In this document: in pieces, positions 34,057-45,878 of the stretch
Numbering within the stretch: position 1 is the first letter of the stretch
Layout of the letters: the number at the start of each line of letters is the position of its first letter
Assembly: GCF_001676055.1 (NCBI RefSeq)
Contig: NZ_LZEX01000002.1
Coordinates: 1 to 64,000, forward strand
Origin: Morganella psychrotolerans
GTDB taxonomy: Bacteria > Pseudomonadota > Gammaproteobacteria > Enterobacterales > Enterobacteriaceae
Length of the DNA stretch: 64,000 bases
Direction: 5' to 3'
The notes under the pieces: generated by a model
The model's input: the letters and a program-made list of their open reading frames with translations, nothing else
The model's database searches: none
What the model was told of the DNA's origin: nothing
Made by a program: the position numbers and the translations under genes

Positions 34057-35650
34057 TTACCGGGTATCCGACTCCGGATAATTCTTATAAGAAATAGTCG
34101 TAATAACCCGGTTATTATCAAAACAAAACCAGAGCTGACGGTCAAACCAGGTGTAATAATAACAGGCGCTGCCGGCTGCTATATTAGTATTTTCCCCGTA
34201 AGCTGCTACCATATCATTATATGTATCACCGACAGCAATCCCCCGGCTCGTTTTATAATGGTCATCTTTAAACGATATTTCAGATATGTATGCATCCTGT
34301 CTGCCGGTGCGTTTTTCCACAATCGTATTAGTCCGGGAAATGGTGATGGTGAACCCGGCGATATCAGAAGTCCATGATTCAACACCATGAGTAAAGTCAT
34401 GAAATTCAGGTACTGATACACCTTCCCGCTGTTTTTCAAGCCAGCGGGTTACGGTATTATTTGTTACTGGTTTACCTAAAAAATCAATCTGACCATTACC
34501 GGACTTCAGAATAAAATCCCGGTAATCTAATCTGTCATCTGCTTTATCTGCACTTTTTAATGCTGTATTTTTTATCCAGCCCTCAACCACTTTATTTTTA
34601 CTGTTAACATAATTAATATACGCATAATCACCGTATTCCCGATACTGCAATATACGGTCTCCGCGGATAATAAATAATTCTGTTTTGCACTGTTCATCAG
34701 GTTGTAAATAGAGCCACACTCTGGCCTGCGATATCACTTCTTTTTGTACCGGAATAGTAAAGGGGGATACTGACCAGTTATCCTTGTTGATTGTACAATT
34801 CACCATTCCCGGCGCATTCAGGAGATACGTAATCTGTTTTATTTTTTTATTTTTATCGATATCAAAAATAAGACTTATATCAATGCTGTGATAAATAAGT
34901 GATTCGGTACTCTCATCCGCCGAATAGTCATCATGAAGACCATAACGCTCAAAAAGAAGACTGAGAGGATCACCCACCCGGATACCACGATGTGTTTTGT
35001 ATTTATCAGAAGACACTATTATCTGATTGATAACATCTTCATCGGTATTATCATTGATAATATAGGTAGCATAAACAGAGAGAGAATCATCAGGAAATGA
35101 AATACTTACTATTCTTCCTGTTCTGCCATAGCCGATAAAGACTAATTCAGGCTTCTGATTGTAGTACCTGATAATACCCCGGTTGATTTCACTTAACGGC
35201 TCTCCCGGGTGCAGAACCATCTCATTGACAGTCAACCGGTAATCATCGGCGGTCAGCGAATTATTCTTTTTGTCAGAGTCAGGCTCGTTGACATAATCAA
35301 TTTCCTCAGCCAGAGGGACAATTCTCAGGTTTGTCTCCGTCAACTGAGATAATTCCAGCCAGCCGGTAGTTATTTCACCTTCGCCATTAACATAGCCGGC
35401 AAATAAGTAACCACCACTGATTTGATAAGCGATAACAGAATCATTTTTTACCAAAAAACTGATTTTACTTTTACATCTGCTGTCGGGGGCGGAATGAAAA
35501 TACAGCCGCCCCTCAGACATAACCTTGTAAATCACTCTTTCAGTATCTGTTCCCTCGTTTTCTGCACGCAGGGAAATATCTGAACAAGTCTGCGCTGCAG
35601 ACGTAATAAACGGATAAAAAAAATAGCAGTGCCATTAATAATATTTTCAC
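34057..35650 (-). pseudogene. Secreted two-repeat protein, frameshifted in an A8/T8 tract
   Basis: The open part (34057-35535) encodes 492 residues with two similar halves. Each has an SH3-like stretch (SGGYLFAGYVN... and YGDYAYINYVN...) and a conserved block (KYKTHRGIRVGDPLS near 178; HYKTSRGIAVGDTYN near 433). It has no signal peptide as read. Removing one base from the T8 run (plus-strand A8 at 35616-35623) joins it in frame to a GTG (35650) or ATG (35635) start and a good signal peptide: MKILLMALLFF, then ITSAAQ as cleavage region. The intact gene therefore begins near 35650. I do not recognise the family. The break may be a phase switch, decay, or a consensus error. Confidence 0.7.
35616..35623. 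other. A8 homopolymer causing the frameshift
   Basis: Eight A on the plus strand (T8 in the gene) within the signal-peptide codons of the gene at 34057-35650. Seven would restore the frame from signal peptide to mature protein. Confidence 0.7.
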
Positions 35651-35759
35651 AGCCCACACTTATGTTCTGCTTAATCATATTATCCTTTATAACCGATTAT
35701 CCTTTTTCTTTCTGCAACATTCAGCGTTGTTTTACATCTTTTTGTGACAGCCCTCTTTT

Positions 35760-36569
35760 TCAGCCTTTCACCAGTATCACTTCCACACCAATACGGCGCA
35801 GACCGGTCAGACTTGCTTCCGGAATACCGTCATCGGTAATAATGGTATCAATCCGCTGAGTATCAATGATTTTATGCAGGCTTGAACTGTTAAATTTACT
35901 TGAATCAGTGACGACGACAATCTGGCCGGCAACTTCGCACATCCGCCGGTTTAAACGTGCTTCATCTTCATTATGTGTGCTGATACCGCGTTCGAGATCA
36001 ATCGCATCCACGCCGAGAAACAGCATGTCAAAGTGATAATTATGCAAAGATTGCTCAGCCTGATCGCCGTAAAATGACAGAGACTGACGGCGCAATTGCC
36101 CGCCGGTCATCATCAGTTCCACTCCGGGCGCTTCCAGCAATGCATTCGCCACATTCATACCATTGGTCATCACAATCATATCCTGATGATGACGCAACTG
36201 GCGCGCAATCTCATACGTCGTTGTGCCGGAGTCCAGAATAACCCGCAGACCCGGCGTTATCCGCTCCGCCGCAATTGCCGCTATATTACGTTTGATTGTT
36301 GTGTGTCGTGTGCTTTTATCTTCCAGTGAGGGTTCATTAACCGGTGCAACACCTTCACAGATCAGAGCGCCGCCATAGGCACGGATAGCAATGCCCTGTT
36401 TTTCCAGAAAAGCCAGATCATTACGGATGGTTACCGTAGAAACACGAAATTGCTGTGATAATTCATTAACCTGGACGCTGCCGTTAGATCGCAGTAACTG
36501 AATGATGTGTTCACGTCGCCCGCTCGTTCCCATAATCCGGTTATCCGTACCGGTATCCGGACTATTCAT
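35760..36569 (-). CDS. agaR: DeoR-family repressor of N-acetylgalactosamine genes
   Basis: A 269-residue DeoR-type repressor, the same length as enteric AgaR when started at ATG 36569, which has AAGGATAAGG upstream. The N-terminal helix-turn-helix is [23 protein letters not shown] (partial) and the C-terminal sugar-phosphate sensor includes [24 protein letters not shown] and [12 protein letters not shown], nearly identical to AgaR. It should repress the divergent kbaZ-agaVWEFA operon and agaS-kbaY when no (N-acetyl)galactosamine-6-phosphate is present. Operator-like T-rich TTTCRTTTYRTTT runs lie in both promoter regions. Confidence 0.95.
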   Translation of the reverse strand: MNSPDTGTDNRIMGTSGRREHIIQLLRSNGSVQVNELSQQFRVSTVTIRNDLAFLEKQGIAIRAYGGALICEGVAPVNEPSLEDKSTRHTTIKRNIAAIAAERITPGLRVILDSGTTTYEIARQLRHHQDMIVMTNGMNVANALLEAPGVELMMTGGQLRRQSLSFYGDQAEQSLHNYHFDMLFLGVDAIDLERGISTHNEDEARLNRRMCEVAGQIVVVTDSSKFNSSSLHKIIDTQRIDTIITDDGIPEASLTGLRRIGVEVILVKG

Positions 36570-36600
36570 TACCTTATCCTTACTATTCATACAAAAAGTC

Positions 36601-36620
36601 TTTCATTTCATTTCGTTTCA
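36601..36620. promoter_or_regulatory. AgaR-type operator upstream of agaR
   Basis: Four tandem TTTCRT-like units (TTTCATTTCATTTCGTTTCA), matching the known AgaR consensus pattern of repeated TTTCRTTTY. It lies about 30 bases upstream of the agaR start, suggesting autoregulation. Confidence 0.65.
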
Positions 36621-36739
36621 TCTATTAACGCTTTTCTTTGTGCAGAATGCAAGTCCTGAAAAAGACATAACCGCACTCAGTCAACGATACCAATCTTTCA
36701 TTGCATTTCTTTTGTGATGCGGATCAGGATTTTAAAACC

Positions 36740-36764
36740 TTTCGTTTTGTTTTCTTTTTCCTTT
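36740..36764. promoter_or_regulatory. AgaR-type operator upstream of kbaZ
   Basis: A TTTCGTTTTGTTTTCTTTTT-type run about 65 bases upstream of the kbaZ start, in the divergent agaR-kbaZ region. It has the same TTTCRTTTY periodicity as the sites at 36601 and 41968. Confidence 0.65.
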
Positions 36765-36828
36765 ATAGCAGTATGACTTACAAGACTTGAAACAAAAACA
36801 AACCATACCAGTCTGTAAGGAGAGGAAA

Positions 36829-38103
36829 GTGAAACTTTTAACTGATATTGTTGCACGCCACAAACGGGGAGATAAAACAGGTATTTATGCTGTCTGCTCC
36901 GCACATCCGTATGTCCTGAAAGCCGCGATAGGCTTCGCCCGTGAGCAACAGACTCCGTTACTGGTTGAAGCGACGTCCAATCAGGTGGATCAATTCGGCG
37001 GCTATACCGGAATGACACCGGCTGATTTCCGGGATTTCCTGTGGCAACTGGCGGATGACAACCATTTTCCCCGGGAAAATCTTATCCTCGGCGGCGACCA
37101 TCTCGGGCCTAACCGCTGGCAGAACGAACCGGCTGACGAGGCGATGGTAAAAGCAGACGAATTGATCCGCTCTTATGTCACTGCCGGATTTAAGAAAATT
37201 CACCTCGATTGCAGTATGTCCTGTGCCGGAGACCCCGTTCCGCTGACAGATGACATTGTGGCACAACGGGCTGCGCGCCTGGCTGCTATCGCCGAAGAAA
37301 CCTGTCAGCAATGTTTCGGGACCCGTGACCTGGTTTATGTTATCGGTACAGAAGTTCCGGTGCCGGGTGGCGCTCATGAAGAGCTTTCTGAACTGGCGGT
37401 CACAACACCAAACGCGGCTGAAGCAACATTGCTTGCTCATCAACACGCATTTTCACAACATAATCTGGCTGATATCTGGCCGCGGATCATCGGGCTGGTG
37501 GTACAACCGGGGGTAGAGTTTGATCACGTAAATGTGATTGATTATCGGCCGGAAAAAGCCCGTGAACTGAGTAATATGGTCACACACCACGAGCATCTGG
37601 TGTTTGAAGCACATTCAACCGATTATCAGATGCCTGCGGCACTCAGTCAGCTGGTTGATGATCACTTCGCGATCCTGAAAGTCGGTCCGGGGCTTACCTT
37701 TGCCCTGCGTGAAGCTCTTTATGCACTGGCTGCCATTGAAGATGAGCTGATAGCACCTGCGCAGCGCTCCTCACTGCGTCAGGTGACAGAGGATGTCATG
37801 CTGAAAAAACCGGGCTACTGGCAGAGCTATTACACCGGTGATCAACAGACACAGTACATTGCCCGCAGCTACAGCTATTCAGACCGTATCCGCTATTACT
37901 GGCCGGATAACGCGATCAGCGCGGCGGTTGATAGCCTGCTGGAAAATCTGACGAAAACACCGATTCCGCTGCCGCTGATAAGCCAGTATCTGCCGCTGCA
38001 ATACCCGCAAGTCCGCGACGGCCATATTACGGCTGCGCCGGAAGATTTAATCATTGCGCACATTCAGACAGTGCTGCGCCACTATCACAATGCCTGCCGG
38101 TAA
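36829..38103 (+). CDS. kbaZ: Tagatose-1,6-bisphosphate aldolase, non-catalytic subunit
   Basis: A 424-residue GatZ/KbaZ-family protein needed for activity and stability of the catalytic subunit KbaY. Its N-terminus ([25 protein letters not shown]) and [15 protein letters not shown] are essentially those of enteric KbaZ. The start is GTG 36829 behind AAGGAGAGG. It heads the operon kbaZ-agaV-agaW-agaE-agaF-agaA, with its catalytic partner kbaY in the second transcript at 43295. Context with agaR and agaS makes KbaZ more likely than GatZ. Confidence 0.93.
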   Translation: MKLLTDIVARHKRGDKTGIYAVCSAHPYVLKAAIGFAREQQTPLLVEATSNQVDQFGGYTGMTPADFRDFLWQLADDNHFPRENLILGGDHLGPNRWQNEPADEAMVKADELIRSYVTAGFKKIHLDCSMSCAGDPVPLTDDIVAQRAARLAAIAEETCQQCFGTRDLVYVIGTEVPVPGGAHEELSELAVTTPNAAEATLLAHQHAFSQHNLADIWPRIIGLVVQPGVEFDHVNVIDYRPEKARELSNMVTHHEHLVFEAHSTDYQMPAALSQLVDDHFAILKVGPGLTFALREALYALAAIEDELIAPAQRSSLRQVTEDVMLKKPGYWQSYYTGDQQTQYIARSYSYSDRIRYYWPDNAISAAVDSLLENLTKTPIPLPLISQYLPLQYPQVRDGHITAAPEDLIIAHIQTVLRHYHNACR

Positions 38104-38115
38104 GGAGCGAATACC

Positions 38116-38589
38116 ATGCCAAATATTGTGTTAAGTCGTATTGATGAGCGATTAATCCACGGACAAGTAGGTGTCCAGTGGGTTGGTTTTGCCGGTGCCA
38201 ATCTGGTGCTGGTTGCAAATGACGAAGTTGCCGCCGATCCGTTGCAGCAGAATCTGATGGAAATGGTATTAACGGAAGGTATTGCGGTGCGTTTCTGGCC
38301 ACTACAAAAAGTAATCGACAATATTCATAAAGCCGCAGACCGGCAAAAAATTCTGCTGGTCTGCAAAACCCCGGCTGATTTTCTGACCTTAGTGAAAGGC
38401 GGCGTTCCTGTGGAACGCATTAACGTCGGCAATATTCACTATGCGGAAGGTAAACGTCAGATAGCCAAAACAGTGTCTGTGGATGATGCGGATCTCGCTG
38501 CATTCAGAGGACTCAACGAAGCCGGTGTCGACTGTTTCATTCAGGGAGTACCGACAGAACCGGCGCAGGATCTGTTTAAACTGCTCTGA
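38116..38589 (+). CDS. agaV: PTS mannose-family IIB, N-acetylgalactosamine-specific
   Basis: A 157-residue IIB of the mannose/sorbose family. The phosphohistidine loop is IDERLIHGQVGVQW with His15, and the fold continues LVLVANDEVAADPLQ. It passes phosphate from AgaF to N-acetylgalactosamine at the AgaW/AgaE membrane complex. It starts 12 bases after kbaZ and 11 bases before agaW. Confidence 0.92.
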   Translation: MPNIVLSRIDERLIHGQVGVQWVGFAGANLVLVANDEVAADPLQQNLMEMVLTEGIAVRFWPLQKVIDNIHKAADRQKILLVCKTPADFLTLVKGGVPVERINVGNIHYAEGKRQIAKTVSVDDADLAAFRGLNEAGVDCFIQGVPTEPAQDLFKLL

Positions 38590-38599
38590 GGATACATGT

Positions 38600-39379
38600 A
38601 TGGAAATCAGTCTGTTACAAGCTGTCGCCCTCGGGTTGGTGGCGTTCATTGCCGGATTGGATCTGTTTAACGGGCTCACGCATATTCACCGCCCGGTTGT
38701 GCTGGGGCCGATTGTCGGGCTGATACTCGGTGATCTCAATACCGGGATCCTGACCGGCGGCACCCTGGAACTGGTCTGGATGGGACTCGCCCCACTCGCG
38801 GGCGCTCAGCCGCCTAACGTAATAATCGGCACTATCGTAGGTACTGCTTTTGCTATTTCCACCGGTGTGAAGCCGGAAGTTGCTGTCGGTATTGCCGTGC
38901 CGTTTGCTGTGGCGGTTCAGATGGGGATCACGTTCCTGTTCTCTGTGATGTCCGGCGTCATGTCCCGCTGTGACAAAATGGCCGCCAATGCCGACACGCG
39001 GGGTATAGAGCGCATCAACTATCTGGCGCTGCTTGCCCTTGGTGTTTTCTATTTTCTCTGCGCGTTTTTACCTATCTGGTTCGGAGCTGATCACGCAAAA
39101 AACCTGATTGACGTTCTGCCGACCCGGTTAATCGACGGGCTGGGTGTCGCGGGCGGTATCATGCCGGCTATCGGTTTTGCCGTTCTGCTGAAAATCATGA
39201 TGAAAAATACCTACATTCCTTACTTTATCCTGGGATTTGTCGGCGCTGCCTGGCTTCAGTTACCGGTACTGGCAATCGCTGCCGCCGCACTGGCAATGGC
39301 GATGATCGATTTTGTCCGTAAACCGGCAGCAACCGAACCGGCACATCCGTCACAAGAGGAATTTGAAGATGGCATCTGA
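38600..39379 (+). CDS. agaW: PTS mannose-family IIC, N-acetylgalactosamine-specific
   Basis: A 259-residue IIC membrane protein with seven or so hydrophobic segments (LLQAVALGLVAFIAGLD at the start; LILGDLNTGILTGGTLELVWMG as a family signature, quoted in part: GGTLELVWMG). ATG 38600 gives the normal family length and an adjacent GAGG site. Its end overlaps agaE by 11 bases. It forms the sugar pathway across the inner membrane with the IID subunit. Confidence 0.92.
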   Translation: MEISLLQAVALGLVAFIAGLDLFNGLTHIHRPVVLGPIVGLILGDLNTGILTGGTLELVWMGLAPLAGAQPPNVIIGTIVGTAFAISTGVKPEVAVGIAVPFAVAVQMGITFLFSVMSGVMSRCDKMAANADTRGIERINYLALLALGVFYFLCAFLPIWFGADHAKNLIDVLPTRLIDGLGVAGGIMPAIGFAVLLKIMMKNTYIPYFILGFVGAAWLQLPVLAIAAAALAMAMIDFVRKPAATEPAHPSQEEFEDGI

Positions 39380-40247
39380 AAAAACTCACTCATCTGCGGT
39401 CGCTCAGACTGAAACCTTGCTGCCGGCAGACTGTAACCAGAACGTTTATGAGGATCAGACAACCGGCGCTGACCTGACACGCAAAGATATTAACCGGGTC
39501 GCCTGGCGTTCCATGTTATTACAAGCCTCATTTAACTACGAGCGTATGCAGGCTGCGGGCTGGCTTTACGGTCTTTTGCCCGCACTGAAAAAAATCCATA
39601 CCAACCCGCGGGATCTTGCCCGCGCCATGAAAGGCCACATGGGCTTTTTCAATACGCACCCGTTCCTGGTGACCTTTGTTATCGGCATCATTCTGGCGAT
39701 GGAGCGTTCCAAGCAGGATGTAAACAGTATTCAAAGCACTAAAATTGCTGTCGGCGCACCACTGGGCGGGATCGGAGATGCCATGTTCTGGCTGACACTC
39801 CTGCCTATCTGCGGCGGGATCGGCGCCAGCCTTGCATTACAGGGCTCGATTCTCGGCGCGGTGGTTTTTCTGGTGATGTTTAACGTCGTTCACTTAGGGC
39901 TGCGTTTCGGGCTGGCGCATTATGCTTACCGCATGGGTGTCGCTGCCATCCCGCTGATTAAAGCCAATACCAAAAAAGTGGGTCATGCGGCCTCAATTGT
40001 TGGTATGACCGTTATCGGGGCGTTGGTTGCAACCTATGTGAGATTATCCACCACACTGGAAATTACCGCCGGTGATGCCGTCGTCAAATTACAAAGTGAT
40101 GTGATTGATAAACTGATGCCGGCCTTTCTGCCGCTGGTCTATACCCTGACCATGTTCTGGCTGGTTCGCCGGGGCTGGAGCCCGTTACGTCTGATTATGC
40201 TGACCGTGGTGTTAGGGATCGCCGGGAAATTTGCACACTTCCTGTAA
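39369..40247 (+). CDS. agaE: PTS mannose-family IID, N-acetylgalactosamine-specific
   Basis: A 292-residue IID protein. Family signatures are SFNYERMQAAGWLYGLLP, FFNTHPFL and GAPLGGIGDAMFWLTLLPICGG (partial), with membrane segments in the C-terminal half. ATG 39369 is inside the end of agaW (11-base overlap), implying coupled translation. An extended polar N-terminus of about 45 residues precedes the first family motif. Confidence 0.92.
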   Translation: MASEKTHSSAVAQTETLLPADCNQNVYEDQTTGADLTRKDINRVAWRSMLLQASFNYERMQAAGWLYGLLPALKKIHTNPRDLARAMKGHMGFFNTHPFLVTFVIGIILAMERSKQDVNSIQSTKIAVGAPLGGIGDAMFWLTLLPICGGIGASLALQGSILGAVVFLVMFNVVHLGLRFGLAHYAYRMGVAAIPLIKANTKKVGHAASIVGMTVIGALVATYVRLSTTLEITAGDAVVKLQSDVIDKLMPAFLPLVYTLTMFWLVRRGWSPLRLIMLTVVLGIAGKFAHFL

Positions 40248-40270
40248 ACAGAAATATAAAGGAGAGACTG

Positions 40271-40705
40271 ATGCCGGGAATTATTTTATGTGGTCACGGA
40301 GGTTTTGCTTCCGGACTGGAAAAAGCCATGCTGCAAATCATCGGGGAGCAGGACGATTTCATTGCCATTGATTTCCCGGCTGAATCCACCACTCAGCGTC
40401 TGACGCAGGAACTGGAAACCGCACTGGAACAACTGAAACAGTGTGACAGTGTGATTTTTCTGACCGATATCCTTGGCGGAACGCCGTTCCGGGTATCCGC
40501 CACGCTCTCACAGGGACGGGCAGATCGCGAGGTGATCACCGGCACAAATCTGCAATTGCTGCTGGAGATGTCACTGGAGCGGGATACTCTCTCACGGGAT
40601 GATTTTCGCCGGGAAGCGCTGGCCTGCGGCCACAGGGGATTAACCAGTCTGACCGATGAATTACAGCGCGCGCGCTGCTGTGACACAGAGGATGAAGGAA
40701 TATGA
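40271..40705 (+). CDS. agaF: PTS mannose-family IIA, N-acetylgalactosamine-specific
   Basis: A 144-residue IIA. The phosphohistidine is His9 in IILCGHGGFASGLEKAM, and FLTDILGGTPF is the second family motif. It receives phosphate from HPr. A ribosome binding site AAAGGAGAG precedes it. The stop overlaps the deacetylase start by four bases (ATGA). Confidence 0.92.
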   Translation: MPGIILCGHGGFASGLEKAMLQIIGEQDDFIAIDFPAESTTQRLTQELETALEQLKQCDSVIFLTDILGGTPFRVSATLSQGRADREVITGTNLQLLLEMSLERDTLSRDDFRREALACGHRGLTSLTDELQRARCCDTEDEGI

Positions 40706-41841
40706 CACAGCAGATCCGGGCACGCAGGGTGCTGACAGAATATGGCTGGCGTGAAAACCAGGCGATCACCGTTCATAACGGTATCATCACCGCTATCACC
40801 CCGCTGCCCGCAGGGGAAAACCGGTTTGATGCGGAACAACTCTGCCCTGCTTATATTGATACCCATGTTCATGGCGGACAAGGTATGGATGTGATGGATG
40901 ATTCTCCTGATGCACTGGCCACTATTGCTGCTTTCAAAGCACAACAGGGGGTTGCAGCCTGGCTGGCAACAACGGTCACCGCACCGCTGCCGGACATTAA
41001 ATCCACCCTCGCCCGCATTGCCCGTTATTGTCAGCAGCAGACAGTAACAACACCGGGGGCTGAAGTACTGGGCAGCTATCTGGAAGGGCCGTATTTTACG
41101 CCGGAAAATAAAGGTGCACACTCGCCGGAACTGTTCCGTGAGCTGGTTATCAGTGAACTGGATGAATTAATTGCACTTTCACAGAACACGCTGAAAGTGG
41201 TCGCGCTGGCCCCGGAAAAAACAGATGCGCTGAATGCTGTCCGCCATCTGAAAGCCCGCGGGCTGAATGTCATGCTCGGACACAGTGCCGCTTCATATAA
41301 ACAGACGCTGGATGCCTTTGATGCCGGTGCTGATGGTCTTGTTCACTGTTTTAACGGTATGACCGGCCTGCACCATCGCGAGCCGGGGATGGCGGGCGCC
41401 GGGTTATCTGACGCCCGCGCATGGCTGGAACTGATTGCGGACGGACATCATGTTCATCCCGCAGTGATGCAGATTACCTGTCAGTGTGCCGCACACCGCA
41501 CCGTGCTGATTACGGATGCGATGAGGGCCGCCGGACAGCCGGATGGTGTCTATGACATCTGCGGACACGATGTCACCATGGAAGCCGGCATTGTCCGTAC
41601 TGCCGCCGGAGGCCTTGCCGGCAGTACGCTGGCGCTGGATGATGCCGTCTGCCGGATGATAAGCACTGCCGGTACATTACCGGAAACCGCAATCCGCATG
41701 GCGTCACTTCATCCTGCGCAACTGCTGGGAATAACACAAACTCACGGTACCATCGCGCCGGGTAAACGTGCTCATTTTAATGATCTGAATGCAGACTGGC
41801 GGGTCAGGCAGACCTGGATCCACGGACTGCCGGTTTATTGA
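40702..41841 (+). CDS. agaA: N-acetylgalactosamine-6-phosphate deacetylase
   Basis: A 379-residue amidohydrolase of the NagA/AgaA family. Metal and substrate motifs: DTHVHGGQG (about 54-62), EGPYFTPENKGAH, LGHSAAS and LITDAMRAAG, with Asp in the last as the catalytic residue. It removes acetate from N-acetylgalactosamine-6-phosphate in the cytosol. Position in the aga operon, coupled to agaF, distinguishes it from NagA. It is the last gene of this transcript; a 280-base gap with operator-like sequence follows. Confidence 0.92.
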   Translation: MTQQIRARRVLTEYGWRENQAITVHNGIITAITPLPAGENRFDAEQLCPAYIDTHVHGGQGMDVMDDSPDALATIAAFKAQQGVAAWLATTVTAPLPDIKSTLARIARYCQQQTVTTPGAEVLGSYLEGPYFTPENKGAHSPELFRELVISELDELIALSQNTLKVVALAPEKTDALNAVRHLKARGLNVMLGHSAASYKQTLDAFDAGADGLVHCFNGMTGLHHREPGMAGAGLSDARAWLELIADGHHVHPAVMQITCQCAAHRTVLITDAMRAAGQPDGVYDICGHDVTMEAGIVRTAAGGLAGSTLALDDAVCRMISTAGTLPETAIRMASLHPAQLLGITQTHGTIAPGKRAHFNDLNADWRVRQTWIHGLPVY

Positions 41842-41967
41842 TTTTCTTTCATTATAAGGCGTAGTTAAGCTATGCCTTTCTTTTCCTTATCACTTCCCGT
41901 CAATTGCTTTTATATAACAGACTAATAAACAACAGCTTAATCATTTCACCTGTGGTGCAAATCACAC

Positions 41968-41990
41968 TTTTCGTTTTCTTTTCATTTCGC
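41968..41990. promoter_or_regulatory. AgaR-type operator upstream of agaS
   Basis: TTTCGTTTTCTTTTCATTTCGC, matching the AgaR pattern at 36601 and 36740, in the 281-base gap between agaA and agaS. Shorter TTTCATT-like and CGAAACC-like pieces continue to about 42108. The gap supports an independent AgaR-controlled promoter for agaS-kbaY. Quoted in part: the run starts TTTCGTTTTC. Confidence 0.65.
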
Positions 41991-42122
41991 AATTGATCCT
42001 TCAATTTCATTCCTGTAAATTGAATTTAAATACCAATCGAAACCAATCGAAAGACAAAAAGGCTTACTTTATCTTTTGACTCATATTACTTTCGAATTGA
42101 ACGAAATGTTAAGGATAAAACT

Positions 42123-44152
<2,030 letters not shown>

Positions 44153-44293
44153 ACGGTCAGGCGACTCCGGTTCCCCCGCCGGGGTCGTCACTACCTGCAA
44201 AAAAACAAAATAATAAAAAATAACAACGAAAAAATACTGTCCCGCAACACCCCTTAACCAATAAATTATAAAGAAGCTGAGGAGTACTCTACG

Positions 44294-45865
44294 ATGTCGC
44301 AGGAAAAGTCGTTTAAGTCTAAGCTCTGGGAATTTTTTCAAAGTCTGGGAAAAACCTTTATGTTTCCCGTCTCATTACTGGCATTTATGGGATTATTACT
44401 GGGGGTCGGCAGTTCAGTCACCAGTCCTTCCGCAATCAGCAGTTTTCCGTTTCTCGGCAATGAATTTGTTCAGCTGACCTTCGGTTTTATGGCCATGGTC
44501 GGCGGCTTCGCATTTACTTATCTGCCTGTCATGTTCGCCATGGCGATCCCGTTCGGCCTGTCAAACCGCAATAAAGCGGTTGGCGCATTCGCCGGATTTG
44601 TCGGCTATATGCTGATGAATATGAGCATCAACTATTACCTGACCGTCACCCACCAGCTCGCTGATCCTGCCATGATGAAGCAGGTCGGGCAATCCGTGGT
44701 ATTAGGGATCCAGACTCTCGAAATGGGCGTACTGGGCGGAATTGTTGTCGGCATCATTACTTATTTTCTGCATGAGCGCTTTCAGGATACCGTGCTGCAC
44801 GATGCTTTTGCCTTCTTCGGCGGGATCCGTTTTGTTCCGATTATCACCGCACTGACGCTTTCTCTCGTCGGGCTGGCTATTCCGTTCCTGTGGAAATATG
44901 TGGCAATGGGAATTGCCGGTATCGGACATATTATTCAGAGCACGGATGTATTCGGTCCTTTCCTGTATGGCGTCGGCGTACTGCTACTGAAGCCTTTCGG
45001 ATTGCATCATATTCTTCTGGCAATGGTCCGCTTTACCCCGGCCGGCGGCACAGAAATGGTAGACGGCTATGAAATCGCCGGCGCACTGAATATTTTCTAT
45101 GCCGAGCTGAAAGCCGGTCTGCCATTCAGCCCGCACGTAACCGCCTTCCTGTCTCAGGGCTTTATGCCAACCTTTATCTTTGGTTTACCGGCAGTTGCCT
45201 ATGCGATTTACCGTACAGCAAAACCGGCGAACCGTCCGGTTATCAAAGGATTATTACTCTCCGGGGTGCTGGTTTCTGTCGTTACCGGCATTTCAGAGCC
45301 GATTGAATTTCTGTTCCTGTTTATCGCGCCGGTACTTTATATCTTTCATATCATTATGTCCGGCCTCGCGCTGCTGGTCATGGCACTGCTCGGTGTCACG
45401 ATAGGTAATACGGATGGCGGTATTTTGGATCTGCTGATTTTCGGAATAATGCAGGGTACTGCGACCAAATGGTATCTGGTGTTCCCGGTCGGGGTTATCT
45501 GGTTCGCCATCTATTTCTTTGTCTTCCGCTGGTACATTTTAAAGCATGATGTCAAAACACCGGGACGTGAAGATGCGCCTGAAGGTGCGGAACAAGCGGT
45601 TCAGGCTAATACCCGTGCGCGCGGAAAATCAAAATACGATCATAATCTGATCCTGACAGCGCTTGGCGGTAAAGAGAATATTGACTCGCTCGACAACTGC
45701 ATCACCCGCCTGCGCCTTGTGGTAAAAGACATGAGTAAAATCGACAAAAAAATACTGAAAGATGCCGGTGCATTGTCTGTCGTGGTACTGGATGCGCACA
45801 GTGTTCAGGTCATTATCGGACCGCAGGTACAGAGTGTGAAATCCGGCCTTGAAGCCTTAATTTAA
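44294..45865 (+). CDS. malX: PTS glucose/maltose-family IICB component
   Basis: A 523-residue PTS permease of the glucose superfamily: IIC domain with about ten membrane segments (residues 1-420) and a C-terminal IIB domain whose phosphocysteine is in DNCITRLRLVV (about 470-480). It closely resembles MalX, a glucose/maltose PTS permease encoded beside malY. It needs a separate glucose-type IIA. The malI regulator that is divergent from malX in E. coli is absent here; 141 bases separate it from kbaY, so it may be partly co-transcribed with the aga genes. Confidence 0.88.
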   Translation: MSQEKSFKSKLWEFFQSLGKTFMFPVSLLAFMGLLLGVGSSVTSPSAISSFPFLGNEFVQLTFGFMAMVGGFAFTYLPVMFAMAIPFGLSNRNKAVGAFAGFVGYMLMNMSINYYLTVTHQLADPAMMKQVGQSVVLGIQTLEMGVLGGIVVGIITYFLHERFQDTVLHDAFAFFGGIRFVPIITALTLSLVGLAIPFLWKYVAMGIAGIGHIIQSTDVFGPFLYGVGVLLLKPFGLHHILLAMVRFTPAGGTEMVDGYEIAGALNIFYAELKAGLPFSPHVTAFLSQGFMPTFIFGLPAVAYAIYRTAKPANRPVIKGLLLSGVLVSVVTGISEPIEFLFLFIAPVLYIFHIIMSGLALLVMALLGVTIGNTDGGILDLLIFGIMQGTATKWYLVFPVGVIWFAIYFFVFRWYILKHDVKTPGREDAPEGAEQAVQANTRARGKSKYDHNLILTALGGKENIDSLDNCITRLRLVVKDMSKIDKKILKDAGALSVVVLDAHSVQVIIGPQVQSVKSGLEALI

Positions 45866-45878
45866 ACAGGAAGTGAGC

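Noticed and set aside
44153-44293. Terminator between kbaY and malX
   Set aside because: A GC-rich hairpin exists (about 44159-44190) but it is followed by ACTACCTGC and then A-runs, not T-runs.
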